A stretch of 64,000 nucleotides of DNA from Armatimonadota bacterium. GTDB taxonomy: Bacteria; Sysuimicrobiota; Sysuimicrobiia; Sysuimicrobiales; Sysuimicrobiaceae. A model generated the notes under the pieces. It did no database searches. It saw nothing but the letters and a program-made list of their open reading frames with translations, and was not told where the DNA came from. Of the stretch, positions 1-8,172 are shown piece by piece; position 1 is the stretch's first letter, and each line of letters begins with the position of its first letter. Where the stretch lies: NCBI GenBank assembly GCA_031460175.1, contig JAVKGW010000002.1, forward strand, positions 62,001 through 126,000. Reading direction: 5' to 3'. A program made the translations under genes and the position numbers.

Positions 1-596
1 AGCTCCCGGGCGTTGTGGAAGAAGTAGAGACCGAAGTCGAAGAGGCTGGCGGAGATGGGCTCCCCGTCTACCCGCACGTGCCGCTCCACCAAGTGCCATC
101 CCCGCGGGCGCACCAGCAGGGTCGCGGTCCGGTCCGCCAGCCGGTAGGTCTTGCCTTCCGGGCTTACGTACTCGATGGTGCGCCGTACCGCGTCCATAAG
201 GTTCTTCTGCCCCGAGATCACGTTGGCCCAGGTGGGGGAGAGGGCATCCTCGAAATCCGCCATGAACACCTGGGCACCGGAGTTGAGGGCGTTGATCATC
301 ATCTTCCGGTCCACGGGGCCCGTGATCTCCACCCGCCGGTCCTGGAGGTCCGGGGGCGCGGGGGCCACCGTCCACTCCGACTCCCGGATGTGCCGGGTCT
401 CGGGGAGGAAATCGGGCAGGACCCCGGCCGCGAGTTCCCGCTGGCGCTCCTTTCGCCGATCCAGCAGGGCCTTGCGGGTCCCGTTGAACTCCCGGTGCAG
501 GGTCGCCACGAACTCCAGGGCCTGCGGGGTCAGAACCACAGCCTGGTCCGGTCCCGCGTCCTTGAGCACTTCCACGCCGCGCGCCGCGATGGCCAT
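1..596 (-). CDS. aceB: Malate synthase A, C-terminal part outside the window
   Basis: Malate synthase condenses glyoxylate with acetyl-CoA to malate, the second step of the glyoxylate shunt. The visible N-terminal 198 residues carry the family blocks [35 protein letters not shown] and [15 protein letters not shown] at 596 is chosen because GGAGGTG lies six bases upstream; the in-frame ATG at 602 abuts that site. The gene runs off the left edge. It is divergent from an IclR-type regulator across a 74-base gap with a palindrome, the arrangement expected for control of glyoxylate genes. Confidence 0.95.
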   Translation of the reverse strand, partial: MAIAARGVEVLKDAGPDQAVVLTPQALEFVATLHREFNGTRKALLDRRKERQRELAAGVLPDFLPETRHIRESEWTVAPAPPDLQDRRVEITGPVDRKMMINALNSGAQVFMADFEDALSPTWANVISGQKNLMDAVRRTIEYVSPEGKTYRLADRTATLLVRPRGWHLVERHVRVDGEPISASLFDFGLYFFHNARE

Positions 597-661
597 CTCC
601 ATCACCTCCGTTCTCGGGCAGGGTAGCCCCGGGCTTCAGGGATTGTCAATATACGGAAGTT

Positions 662-680
662 TTTTCTACAATGTGGAAAA
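662..680. promoter_or_regulatory. Palindromic operator between aceB and the IclR gene
   Basis: The dyad TTTTCTACA-A-TGTGGAAAA is centred on base 671, with eight of nine positions complementary between the arms. It lies in the only intergenic gap between aceB and the IclR-type gene and covers the first possible start codon of the regulator. IclR proteins bind such short AT-rich palindromes as dimers. Autoregulation together with control of aceB is an inference. Confidence 0.6.
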
Positions 681-1570
681 CCATGAGCAGCCCGGAGCGC
701 ACCGTCCGTTCCCTCCTGCGAGGCCTACAGGTGCTGGAGATCCTGGCCCGGGACCCGGAGCTCAGCCTCACGGAGATCGCCCGCCGGGCGCACCTCCCCT
801 TCAGCACCACGCACCGGCTCCTGGAGACCCTCTGCCGTCGCGGATTCGTGACCCAGCCGGAGGCGTCGGGTCGCTACCGCCTGGGCCTAAAGGCCTTCGA
901 GGTGGGGATCGCATTCCTCGCGTCTCACCGGCTTCCCGAGGTGGCCCGCCCCGTGATGGTGGACCTGGTGAAGCACTTGAACGAGACCGCCAACCTGGCG
1001 GTGCGGGATGGCCGGGAGGCCGTCTACGTGCTGCAGGTGGAAAGCCCCCGGATGCTCAGGCTGTTCGCGCACCCGGGTGCCCGGCATCCCCTGTACTGCA
1101 CGGGGGTGGGCAAAGTGCTGCTGGCATGGGAACCGGAGCCGGAAGTGCGGTCCCTGCTCGGTTCCGGTCCCCTTCCCCGCTACACGCCCAGGACCCTCAC
1201 GGATCCGGAGGCGGTTTTGCAGGAGCTGCGGGCCGTGCGGGCACGGGGCTACGCGGTGGATCGGGAGGAGCGGGAGACGGGGGTGCGGTGCGTGGCGGCC
1301 CCGGTGCGGGATGCCACGGGAAGGGTGGTGGCGGCCCTCTCCGTCTCCGCACCCGCAACCCGCCTCCCGTACCGTCGGATCCCGGAGGTGGCCGGGGCCA
1401 CTTTGGCGGCGGCTTCTCGGATCAGCAGGCTCCTGGGGTTTTCCGAAACACCGAAGGGGGATGGGAGGGGGCTCCAGGTATTTCAAGAAGACGGAGCGGT
1501 TAGGCCCGCTCCTTCAGATAGGCGGAGCGCAGGACGAGGGCGGAGACGCCGCCGAGAAGAGCCGGAATGA
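671..1570 (+). CDS. IclR-family transcriptional regulator, probable glyoxylate-pathway repressor
   Basis: The 299-residue protein has an N-terminal winged helix (about residues 10-75, with SLTEIARRAHLPFSTTHRLL as recognition helix) and the IclR effector domain (about 85-250, including GVGKVLLAW and EERETGVRCVAAPV). The last 40 residues, rich in Arg and Glu, have no family counterpart and overlap the convergent gene by 71 bases. Translation may begin at ATG 671, with a weak GGAAG 11 bases upstream, or at ATG 683. The palindrome overlaps the first of these. Divergence from malate synthase suggests that it senses glyoxylate or a related acid; no ligand can be read from the sequence. Confidence 0.88.
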   Translation: MWKTMSSPERTVRSLLRGLQVLEILARDPELSLTEIARRAHLPFSTTHRLLETLCRRGFVTQPEASGRYRLGLKAFEVGIAFLASHRLPEVARPVMVDLVKHLNETANLAVRDGREAVYVLQVESPRMLRLFAHPGARHPLYCTGVGKVLLAWEPEPEVRSLLGSGPLPRYTPRTLTDPEAVLQELRAVRARGYAVDREERETGVRCVAAPVRDATGRVVAALSVSAPATRLPYRRIPEVAGATLAAASRISRLLGFSETPKGDGRGLQVFQEDGAVRPAPSDRRSAGRGRRRRREEPE

Positions 1571-1772
1571 TGGCCACCTGCTGGTATCCGATCCCGGAGA
1601 ACCAACTCCCGAAAACTGGCGAGCCCACCCAGGCGCCGAGGTAAGCGACTACCAGATCGAGGGCCAGTTCAAAGGGCGCCGGCTTCTGCTTGCTGATGAC
1701 CACCTTCGCCGCAGTCACCACGACGGCAATTGCAAGAAGAATGAGAAATGCAAAGAAGTCCTGGTAGACCAT
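1500..1772 (-). CDS. Small membrane protein of unknown function
   Basis: This 90-residue protein has three hydrophobic segments (about residues 6-25, 36-52 and 64-82) separated by short loops; the first loop, KVVISKQKP, is basic. It starts at ATG 1772 after a run of G residues that can act as ribosome site. No family was recognised. The Gly-rich middle segment resembles small phage-holin or GlsB/YeaQ-like membrane proteins, but this is not firm. The 3' end overlaps the tail of the IclR gene on the other strand. It stands alone, 64 bases downstream of the aminotransferase stop on the same strand, so it could be read from that transcript. Confidence 0.6.
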   Translation of the reverse strand: MVYQDFFAFLILLAIAVVVTAAKVVISKQKPAPFELALDLVVAYLGAWVGSPVFGSWFSGIGYQQVAIIPALLGGVSALVLRSAYLKERA

Positions 1773-1836
1773 CGCTCATCCCCCCTTTTCACAGAGCCCC
1801 CTCCAGTTTCTAGTTTAGTTCGGCAGCGCTCAGGCT

Positions 1837-3033
1837 TTACCGGGGAGATTTCCGCTCGGTCTCCGATTTCTCCAGGACCTCCAGGGCGGCCTCCACGCCC
1901 GCTCCCGGAGGCATGCGAAAGCCCTCTTCCCGGAGGACGGCCTCCAGGGCCGACAGGAGCAGCAGGACGGTTCGGGGTTGGGCGTTGTAGCCCATGGTTC
2001 CGATGCGCCAGATGTGGTTCCGGAAGGATCCGAACCCCGCACCGATCTCGATGTCGAACTCCTCCAGCAGCCGGGCTCGCACCCGCTCGCCGTCCACCCC
2101 CTCCGGCACCCTTACCGTGGTGAGCACGGGGAGCCGGTATCCCTCCGCCGCGAAGAGCTCGAGGCCCATGGCCTGTAGTCCCGCCTGCAACGCCCGTCCG
2201 ACCCGCTCGTGCCGGGCCCACCGGGCCTCCAGCCCTTCCTCCAGGAGGATGCGCAGGGCCTCGCGGAGGGCGTAGATCATGGTGGCGGACATGGTGTGGT
2301 GGTACCCGTTCCCGGACCAGTAGCCCCACAGCAGACCCAGGTCGAAGTAGTAGGACTGAACGGGCCGGCGCCGCCCCTGGATCTTCCGCACCGCCGCCTC
2401 GCTCAGGGTCACCGGGCTCATCCCGGGCGGAGCGCCCAGACACTTCTGCGTGCAGGCGAACACGGAATCCAACCCCGCCCGGTCCACCTCCAGGGGAACC
2501 CCGCCGAAGGAGGTCACGGCATCCACCACCAGGAGCGCCCCATGCATGCGGGCGATGTCCCGGATCTCCTCGAGGGGCTGCAGCACGCCGGTGGAGGTCT
2601 CCGCGTGCACCACTCCCACGATGCGGGGATGCACCTCCTGGGCCACGCGCGCTGCATCTTCCGGATCCACGGGCCTGCCCCACGGGGATTCCACCGTGGC
2701 CACCTCCGCCCCGCACCTGCGGAACACCTCCCGCATCCGGTCGCCGAAGTACCCTGCCACGCACACCAGGACCCGATCGCCCGGTTCCGTGAGGCTACTG
2801 GCCACCGCCTCCATCCCCGCGCTCCCCGTCCCGGAGACCGCGAAGGTCCACTCGTTGCGGGTCCGGTAGGCGGCCCGGAGGAGATCCGCTACCTCCGCGA
2901 GGGTGGAAAGGAACTGGGGATCCAGATGCCCCAGCACCGGTGTGCCGAGGGCCCGCAGGACGCGGGGGTGCACGTTGGCGGGCCCAGGGCCCATCAGCAA
3001 TCGGTCCGCGGGTCGGAAATCGCCGATCTCCAT
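1837..3033 (-). CDS. Class V aminotransferase, alanine/serine-glyoxylate type
   Basis: This is a PLP enzyme of the alanine-glyoxylate/serine-pyruvate/PucG group, converting glyoxylate to glycine with an amino acid donor. It is 398 residues long, within the family range. The N-terminal LLMGPGPANVHPRVL block, the AETSTGV segment, Asp171 (VVDAVTSFGG) for the pyridine nitrogen and the Schiff-base Lys197 in CTQKCLG are all present. ATG 3033 has GGAGG five bases upstream; ATG 3045 is possible but would overlap the preceding VKOR gene. It is the last gene of the glgA-galT-VKOR series, and lies in the same region as malate synthase, so a role in glyoxylate disposal is plausible. The amino donor is not determinable. 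Confidence 0.88.
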   Translation of the reverse strand: MEIGDFRPADRLLMGPGPANVHPRVLRALGTPVLGHLDPQFLSTLAEVADLLRAAYRTRNEWTFAVSGTGSAGMEAVASSLTEPGDRVLVCVAGYFGDRMREVFRRCGAEVATVESPWGRPVDPEDAARVAQEVHPRIVGVVHAETSTGVLQPLEEIRDIARMHGALLVVDAVTSFGGVPLEVDRAGLDSVFACTQKCLGAPPGMSPVTLSEAAVRKIQGRRRPVQSYYFDLGLLWGYWSGNGYHHTMSATMIYALREALRILLEEGLEARWARHERVGRALQAGLQAMGLELFAAEGYRLPVLTTVRVPEGVDGERVRARLLEEFDIEIGAGFGSFRNHIWRIGTMGYNAQPRTVLLLLSALEAVLREEGFRMPPGAGVEAALEVLEKSETERKSPR

Positions 3034-3035
3034 GA

Positions 3036-3482
3036 CTACCTCCATCCCGTGCGCGCTGCGAAGACCAGCAGCGCCAGCAGCGCGGCGTTCACGACATGGG
3101 CAAGATAGCACAACGGGCAGTGGGTGCGCAGCCGTCTCACCAGGGCCCAGGTCAGGTAGAGGCTCGCGAGCGTGGCTCCAGCGGCGCCTCCGAGGGCCAC
3201 GTCGAGCCAGCGGCGGTCCCCGAACCGTCCCAGGAGGACTGCGGCGAACACGCCCGGATAGATCCCCAGGCCCACCACGCTGTTTGGGATCCCCAGGAGA
3301 CGTGCTTCCGGAGCCTGCAGGATGGAAAAGCAGCGTCCCTCGTCCATCCGGCAGAACCGCGGGAGCCACCGGGGATTCGGGGGGAGGATCCGGTACTGCA
3401 CCAGCACGAAGTACAGGCTATCGAGAAACCCGATCCCGCATAGCCCGCCCACGGCCGCTTCCCACCCGAGCCCCGTGCGCAC
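3036..3482 (-). CDS. Vitamin K epoxide reductase (VKOR) family membrane protein
   Basis: VKOR proteins reoxidise thiol oxidoreductases and pass electrons to quinone, supporting disulfide formation outside the membrane. This 148-residue protein has four to five membrane segments, the loop cysteine pair in CRMDEGRC (about residues 46-53) and the catalytic CPLC motif (about 117-120) in the last helices. There is no fused thioredoxin domain and none is adjacent. GTG 3482 overlaps the galT stop by one base and has a GGAGGTG site upstream. It lies between galT and the aminotransferase in a tight run. The short form is typical of bacteria that use a separate DsbA-like partner. Confidence 0.8.
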   Translation of the reverse strand: MRTGLGWEAAVGGLCGIGFLDSLYFVLVQYRILPPNPRWLPRFCRMDEGRCFSILQAPEARLLGIPNSVVGLGIYPGVFAAVLLGRFGDRRWLDVALGGAAGATLASLYLTWALVRRLRTHCPLCYLAHVVNAALLALLVFAARTGWR

Positions 3483-4540
3483 TAGCTTCCCACCTCCCCG
3501 TGGAGGCCAGCGGCCTCCTGAGAAGCGAGAAGGGCCGGCACAGGCTCTGCGGCCCGCAGCTGCCGGGCCGCCTCCTCGGGGGGGACCACATTGATGTAGA
3601 AGCCCGTGCCCCACTCGAACCCGGCCACCTGGGTGAGCCTGGGCATGATCTCGATGTGCCAGTGGTAGAAGTGGCCGGGGAAGGCATCGTAGGGAGCGGT
3701 GTGCACGATGAAATTGTACGGGGGGTTCTCGAGGACCGTGTGGAGCTTCCAGAGGGTGGTCCGGAGGGCATCCGCGGCCTCCCACAGCTCCTCATCCCGG
3801 AGCTCCCCGAAGGAGGCCGCATGGCGTTTGGGGACCACCCACGTCTCGTACGGGAAGCGGGAGGCGTAGGGCTCGTAGGCCACGAAGCCCTCGTTCTCGT
3901 ACACCACCCGATCCCCGGCCCGCTGCTCCGCGGCCAGCACGTCGCAATAAAGACAGCGAGCGCGGTCCGCGAAGTACTCCCGGGCCACCTCCAGCTCCTC
4001 CTCCGCCCGGCGGGGAAGAACTGGGAGGGCGATGAGCTGGGAGTGCGGGTGGGAGAGGCTTGCGCCCGCGCTGCGGCCGTGGTTGCGGAACAGCAGTGCG
4101 TACCGGAATCGGGGATCCCGGTCGAGGTCCAGGTACCGCTCCCGGTACACCCACAGCACCTTGGCCACCTGCTCTGGGGACATGAGGCCCAGGTGGGTGT
4201 CGTGTTCAGGGGTCTCGATGATCACCTCATGCGCGCCCACGCCGTCCATGTGCTCGAACAGCGGCGCACCGGTGGGTGCCAGTACCCCCTCGATCCGGAG
4301 GGCCGGGAACTTGTTGGGGACCACCCGCACCTCCCAACCGGGGGTATTAGGCGGAGAGCCCTCCGGTCGGAGGGCCAGGATCTCGGGCGGAGTCTCGGAC
4401 TCCTTGCCCCAGCAGAAGGGACAGCGGTTTAGGTCCTGGACTTCCTCCTTGGGCCGGACGAAGTCCGTGGGGCGCGTGGCCCGATCCGTGGCGATGATCA
4501 CCCACCGACCGGAGACGGCGTCCCGCCGCAGCTCAGGCAC
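3482..4540 (-). CDS. galT: Galactose-1-phosphate uridylyltransferase
   Basis: GalT exchanges UMP between UDP-glucose and galactose-1-phosphate in the Leloir pathway. The 352-residue product has normal length. Zinc ligands C40 and C43 (CPFC), the nucleophile motif HPHSQ with H166 and the C-terminal HWHIEI block are visible. The start GTG 4540 is preceded by GAGGTGA, a site overlapping the stop of glgA only five bases upstream, so the two are translated together. No other galactose gene is present. With glycogen synthase next to it, interconversion of sugar-1-phosphates and nucleotide sugars is a reasonable joint role. Members of this group can also be ADP-glucose phosphorylases, which cannot be excluded. 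Confidence 0.9.
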   Translation of the reverse strand: MPELRRDAVSGRWVIIATDRATRPTDFVRPKEEVQDLNRCPFCWGKESETPPEILALRPEGSPPNTPGWEVRVVPNKFPALRIEGVLAPTGAPLFEHMDGVGAHEVIIETPEHDTHLGLMSPEQVAKVLWVYRERYLDLDRDPRFRYALLFRNHGRSAGASLSHPHSQLIALPVLPRRAEEELEVAREYFADRARCLYCDVLAAEQRAGDRVVYENEGFVAYEPYASRFPYETWVVPKRHAASFGELRDEELWEAADALRTTLWKLHTVLENPPYNFIVHTAPYDAFPGHFYHWHIEIMPRLTQVAGFEWGTGFYINVVPPEEAARQLRAAEPVPALLASQEAAGLHGEVGS

Positions 4541-4545
4541 GCCTC

Positions 4546-6003
4546 TCACCTCTTCTTCGCACAAGCCCGCTCGTAGAGCTCCACGTACCGGCGCGCGGAC
4601 CGGTTCCAGGAGAAATCGGCCTGCATCCCGACCTGCATCAGTGTACGCCAAAGCGTGGGGTTCCGGAACACGTCCAGGGCCCGACGGATGGCCTCCCACA
4701 GGGCATCCGGAGTGTACGCCTCGAACACGAACCCGTTGGCCTCCCCGCGGGAGATGGCCTCCGGCGTAGCGTCCACGATGCTGTCCGCGAGTCCTCCGGT
4801 GGCCCGCACGATGGGCACGGTTCCGTAACGGAGGCTGTACAGCTGGTTGAGGCCGGAAGGCTCGAATCGAGAAGGCATGAGGAAGATGTCGCAGCCTGCC
4901 TCGACGCGGTGGGCAAGTCCTTCGTCGAACCCGATGCGGACCCCTACCCTCCGAGGGTGCCGCCGGGCCGCCTCCGTGAAGGCGGCCTCGTACCGGGGGT
5001 CGCCGGTGCCCAGCAGCACGAACTGCGCGCCTGCCGCCACCATCCGGTCCAGGCACGCCCAGACGAGATCCAGCCCCTTCTGGTCCACGAGACGTGTGAC
5101 CATGCCCAGGAGCGGCACGTGCGGATCCTCCGCCAGGCCGAACTCCGCCTGCAGGGCCAGCTTGCAGACGCGCTTTCCCGATAGATCCTCCGGCCCGTAC
5201 CGCGCGGGAATGTAGGGGTCAACCTGCGGATCCCAGACCGAGTAATCCACCCCGTTCAGCACCCCGTACAGGTCCTGACCGCGCATCCGCAGCACGCCGT
5301 CGAGTCCGTACCCGAACTCCGGCGTCTGGATCTCCCGGGCATACGTCTCGCTCACGGTGTTGAGGAGGTCCGCAGACAGGAGCGCTCCCTTCATGAGGTT
5401 GATCGAGCCGTAGAACTCCAGGTGGGACCAGTAGACCTCCTCGGAAAGGCCGGTCACGGGGAGCTGATCCCGGGGAAAGATCCCCTGGTAGGCCAGGTTG
5501 TGGATGGTGAAGAGGGTGGCCGTGCGACGGAGGGCGGGATCTTCCCGCTCCACGGTGTCCATGTAGACGGGGAGGAGGGCCGCGTGCCAGTCGTGGCAAT
5601 GGAAGACGTCCGGAATCCACCCGTACCCCCGGACCCAGTTCAGGGCAGCCCGGCAAAGGCAGGTGAACCGGGCGAGGTTGTCCTCATAGTCCCTCCCCCC
5701 CTCCCCGTAAATCCCGGGGCGGCCGTAGTAGCCCGGGTGATCCAGGAACCACACCGGGACCTTCCCCGCCAAGTTTCCCTCCCACACCTCCGCGGTCTCC
5801 GCCCGACCCCCGATGGATACCGAGACCTCCCCCACGCGGTTGAGCCCATGGCGGCTGGGATCCACCATGGCATATCGGGGTGTCAGGAGACGGACGTCCA
5901 AGCCCAGGTCATGTAGGGCGGGGGGGAGGGCTCCCGCCACATCCGCAAGCCCTCCGGTCTTCGCGAAGGGAACCACCTCGGCCACCACGAAGAGTACCCG
6001 CAC
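4546..6003 (-). CDS. glgA: Glycogen synthase, ADP-glucose type (GT5)
   Basis: GlgA transfers glucose from ADP-glucose to the growing alpha-1,4-glucan. The 485-residue protein begins MRVLFVVAEVVPFAKTGGLAD, with the GT5 KTGGL nucleotide-sugar loop at residues 15-19. The C-terminal half has the LGMVTRLVDQKGLDL and MPSRFEPSGLNQLYSLRYG blocks, including the catalytic Glu region. GTG 6003 is preferred because GGAGGAGGTC is just upstream and because the family starts here; an open frame continues upstream without family sequence. It leads the galT-VKOR-aminotransferase run. No glgB, glgC or glgP is in the window. Confidence 0.95.
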   Translation of the reverse strand: MRVLFVVAEVVPFAKTGGLADVAGALPPALHDLGLDVRLLTPRYAMVDPSRHGLNRVGEVSVSIGGRAETAEVWEGNLAGKVPVWFLDHPGYYGRPGIYGEGGRDYEDNLARFTCLCRAALNWVRGYGWIPDVFHCHDWHAALLPVYMDTVEREDPALRRTATLFTIHNLAYQGIFPRDQLPVTGLSEEVYWSHLEFYGSINLMKGALLSADLLNTVSETYAREIQTPEFGYGLDGVLRMRGQDLYGVLNGVDYSVWDPQVDPYIPARYGPEDLSGKRVCKLALQAEFGLAEDPHVPLLGMVTRLVDQKGLDLVWACLDRMVAAGAQFVLLGTGDPRYEAAFTEAARRHPRRVGVRIGFDEGLAHRVEAGCDIFLMPSRFEPSGLNQLYSLRYGTVPIVRATGGLADSIVDATPEAISRGEANGFVFEAYTPDALWEAIRRALDVFRNPTLWRTLMQVGMQADFSWNRSARRYVELYERACAKKR

Positions 6004-6421
6004 GACCTCCTCCGGCTGGCTGGGCACTGCCTGGGATGATGCCACGGAGGGTCCTTCAGGGCAAGCCCGGGCAAGGAGATGGTCTGGCCCGTGGGAGACC
6101 ACGGGAGAGCGAGATTTCTCGCGATTGAACGCGAATTTCCGGGTTTTTTGCACTTTTTGCTTGACAGAAGGCTCTGGATAGTACAAATTGCCCTTAGAAG
6201 GCCGGCGAGGGAAGTGACGGCCAACATCTCATGTCCGGCCCGGAAAACGGAACAGCTCCCCTTTGACCGGGACGTGCGGTTCCGGTCCGGGCGGAATTCT
6301 AAATTGTCGAAATTAACTCGTCCTTCTCTCCCGGTGGCAGTATAGAGCAAATTTCGTGCCAAACTGAACAGGTTCTCCGGAAGAGAAACTGGACGATGAC
6401 CGAACGAAGGAGGGGGATGGG
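6004..6421. other. AT-rich intergenic region upstream of the MNKWG module
   Basis: No convincing coding frame was found here. Base composition falls from the surrounding level to near 50 percent GC. A TTGACA hexamer at 6161-6166 reads to the right, with the weak -10-like TACAAA 15 bases on. The region separates glgA from the micro-ORFs and must hold promoters for both directions. Confidence 0.5.
6161..6187 (+). promoter_or_regulatory. Candidate rightward promoter
   Basis: A perfect TTGACA at 6161-6166 is followed after 15 bases by TACAAA (four of six matches to the -10 consensus). The short spacer makes this a weak call. If active it would transcribe toward the MNKWG micro-ORFs. Confidence 0.3.
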
Positions 6422-6439
6422 ATGAATAAGTGGGGATAA
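6422..6439 (+). CDS. Five-codon micro-ORF MNKWG with a strong ribosome site
   Basis: The frame ATG-AAT-AAG-TGG-GGA-TAA encodes only M-N-K-W-G. It is preceded five bases upstream by AAGGAGGGGG, one of the strongest ribosome sites in the window. The same five residues and a similar site begin the 32-residue ORF at 6521. It is either a leader peptide or the remnant of a tandem duplication in which a stop arose at codon six. No function is known. Confidence 0.4.
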   Translation: MNKWG

Positions 6440-6440
6440 T

Positions 6441-6500
6441 GTTCGTAAATATCGAATATGTAACTTCGTAATCCGGTGAAATTCGAGTAAAAATACGAAC
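6441..6500 (+). repeat. Long inverted repeat between the two MNKWG starts
   Basis: GTTCGTA (6441-6447) is the reverse complement of TACGAAC (6494-6500), and TCGAAT (6452-6457) of ATTCGA (6481-6486). Together they can form a two-part stem around a 23-base loop. It lies just after the five-codon ORF and ends seven bases before the AAAGGAGGG ribosome site of the next ORF. It is well placed to influence translation of the second ORF or to act as a protein-binding dyad. Confidence 0.5.
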
Positions 6501-6520
6501 AAAGAAAGGAGGGCAAGGAA

Positions 6521-6619
6521 ATGAACAAGTGGGGAGTGTACGTGGTGCGGCTGGCTCTGGCCCTTTCCACCCTGGCGAGCCTGCTGGTGGCGGGTGGGGC
6601 TGGCGGTAAGTGGGGTTAG
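6521..6619 (+). CDS. 32-residue hydrophobic peptide beginning MNKWG
   Basis: A strong AAAGGAGGG site eight bases upstream supports translation. The peptide has a short basic start (MNKWG, VVR), a hydrophobic core (about residues 11-25, LALALSTLASLLVA) and a Gly-rich tail ending GGKWG, so K-W-G occurs at both ends. It looks like a signal-peptide-sized secreted or membrane peptide. It lies 101 bases upstream of a membrane-anchored HD-GYP protein on the same strand. A peptide signal sensed by that protein is a hypothesis only. No family was recognised. Confidence 0.55.
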   Translation: MNKWGVYVVRLALALSTLASLLVAGGAGGKWG

Positions 6620-6720
6620 TTCCTCCGGCTCCTTGGAATTCTGAACGGACAAGGTGGGGCGGAAGTTGGAGCCTTCCCCTACCTTTCTTTTTGGCAAATT
6701 AATCCCCTAGCCCTCAACCA

Positions 6721-8172
6721 ATGGCCCGAAACTTGCTTACCCGTTCCCCGGCGGAGAGAACAACTGTTGCCGGGTGGGTGATGAAGGCTTCGCTACGGAT
6801 CTTTGTCGGCCTCTGCATCCTCGGCGGTGTCGCGGTGGTAGGGCAGGTGATTTACACCCTTGCCTCCACCAACAGCCCATACCGTCAGACTGACGCGGCT
6901 GCTCTCATGTTCTTAACGTTTCTGGGAATTCTCAGCGAACTCAAGCCAGTCCGGTACTATTTCGGCCCAGAAAATAGATCCGAAGTTACTCTTGGGCTTG
7001 CTGTATTCCTTCCTACACTCATGCTTTACGGGTGGCCGTTTGCAGTACTCGTCGCTATTCTTGCATCAGCTTCTACAGATTTGTACGATGGAAAACCCTG
7101 GCACAAGGTTGCTTTCAACGCTGCAAATTATGCCATAGCAACATGGTTTGCCGGACATGTTTACACATATGCAATGAGTAAGCATGTTTTTAGTGCAGCT
7201 TCTACTTTGGAAGAGATGCTTGGAGGTACTTTAAGTGGCTTAACCTTTTTCACAGTAAATATAGCTCTCCTTGGAATCGTATTATCCCTTTCGACCAACT
7301 TACCTTTATCTCAAATATTTTCTCAAAATATGCGGTTAATGATACCCGTCTTTGTGGCAGAAGTGGGCTTAGCTGTGGTCGCTGCTCTTTTCTGGACCCT
7401 ACAACCAGTCTCTGTCCTCCTCCTTATTCCTGCTGCTATCATGACCAAACTCTCCTACTCCAACTACGTCCAACTCCGCATCGAGACGGATAACTTCATG
7501 CTGGCCCTGGCCGAGGCCGTAGACGCCCGGGATCCCTATACGAGTCAGCACTCCCAGCGGGTGGCGGAACTGTGTCGGGCCATCGCCCGGCGCTTGCACC
7601 TTCCGGACCGCGAGGTGAACCGGCTTTACGCCATCGCCCGGGTGCATGACGTGGGCAAGATCACGGTCCGGGACGCGGTCCTTCTCAAGCCCGGGCCCCT
7701 CACCCCCGAAGAGCTCAAGGAGATGCGGGAGCACGTGGAGGCGGGTGCCCGCATCCTGGGGCATCTCAGTCTCTATCGGGACGTCCTCGACATCCTCCTG
7801 CAGCATCACGAGCGGCTGGACGGCTCCGGATACCCCAAAGGGCTGCGGGAGGACGAGATCCTCCTTCCTGCCCGTATCCTCGCGGTGGCCGATGCCTACG
7901 ACGCCATGACCACCCAGCGCCCCTACCGGCCCGCCAAGACCCCAGAGGAAGCCGTGCGGGAGCTGTACCGGCTCTCGGGCAAACAGTATGATCTTTCCGT
8001 GGTGCGAGCGCTGGAGGATGAGCTTCTGGAGCGACGCATGCTCGAGAAGCCTGTTCTGGCAGCCACCGAACCGACACCGGAACTCCTGGAGGCGATTGAC
8101 CCGGATGCTCCTCCTGCTGCCGTTCGCGTTGTCCCTCTGCGCCGGGTGGATCCGGGGCGGAAATCTTCGTAA
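6721..8172 (+). CDS. Membrane-anchored HD-GYP phosphodiesterase
   Basis: HD-GYP proteins hydrolyse cyclic di-GMP or related dinucleotides. Of 483 residues, about 22-250 form a membrane sensory region with seven or so hydrophobic segments, and about 258-425 the HD-GYP domain. Metal ligands H277, H309/D310 (VHDVGKI) and the HHERLDGSGYPKG motif (362-374) are intact, so it should be active. No ribosome site precedes ATG 6721; ATG 6781, just before the first membrane helix, is an alternative. The sensory half is clearly AT-richer than the catalytic half, with the change near 7450-7500 at the domain junction. The MNKWG peptide lies upstream and a DUF5317 gene overlaps downstream. Confidence 0.9.
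   Translation: MARNLLTRSPAERTTVAGWVMKASLRIFVGLCILGGVAVVGQVIYTLASTNSPYRQTDAAALMFLTFLGILSELKPVRYYFGPENRSEVTLGLAVFLPTLMLYGWPFAVLVAILASASTDLYDGKPWHKVAFNAANYAIATWFAGHVYTYAMSKHVFSAASTLEEMLGGTLSGLTFFTVNIALLGIVLSLSTNLPLSQIFSQNMRLMIPVFVAEVGLAVVAALFWTLQPVSVLLLIPAAIMTKLSYSNYVQLRIETDNFMLALAEAVDARDPYTSQHSQRVAELCRAIARRLHLPDREVNRLYAIARVHDVGKITVRDAVLLKPGPLTPEELKEMREHVEAGARILGHLSLYRDVLDILLQHHERLDGSGYPKGLREDEILLPARILAVADAYDAMTTQRPYRPAKTPEEAVRELYRLSGKQYDLSVVRALEDELLERRMLEKPVLAATEPTPELLEAIDPDAPPAAVRVVPLRRVDPGRKSS

Noticed and set aside
15-1503. Plus-strand frames at the left edge (15-626 and 151-1503)
   Set aside because: The true gene on 1-596 is malate synthase on the minus strand, recognised by several family blocks. 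The frames on the plus strand carry none.
6656-6699. Terminator after the MNKWG peptide gene
   Set aside because: GGAAG/CTTCC can pair but the stem is short and the U-rich tract starts several bases later, so it is not strong enough to annotate.
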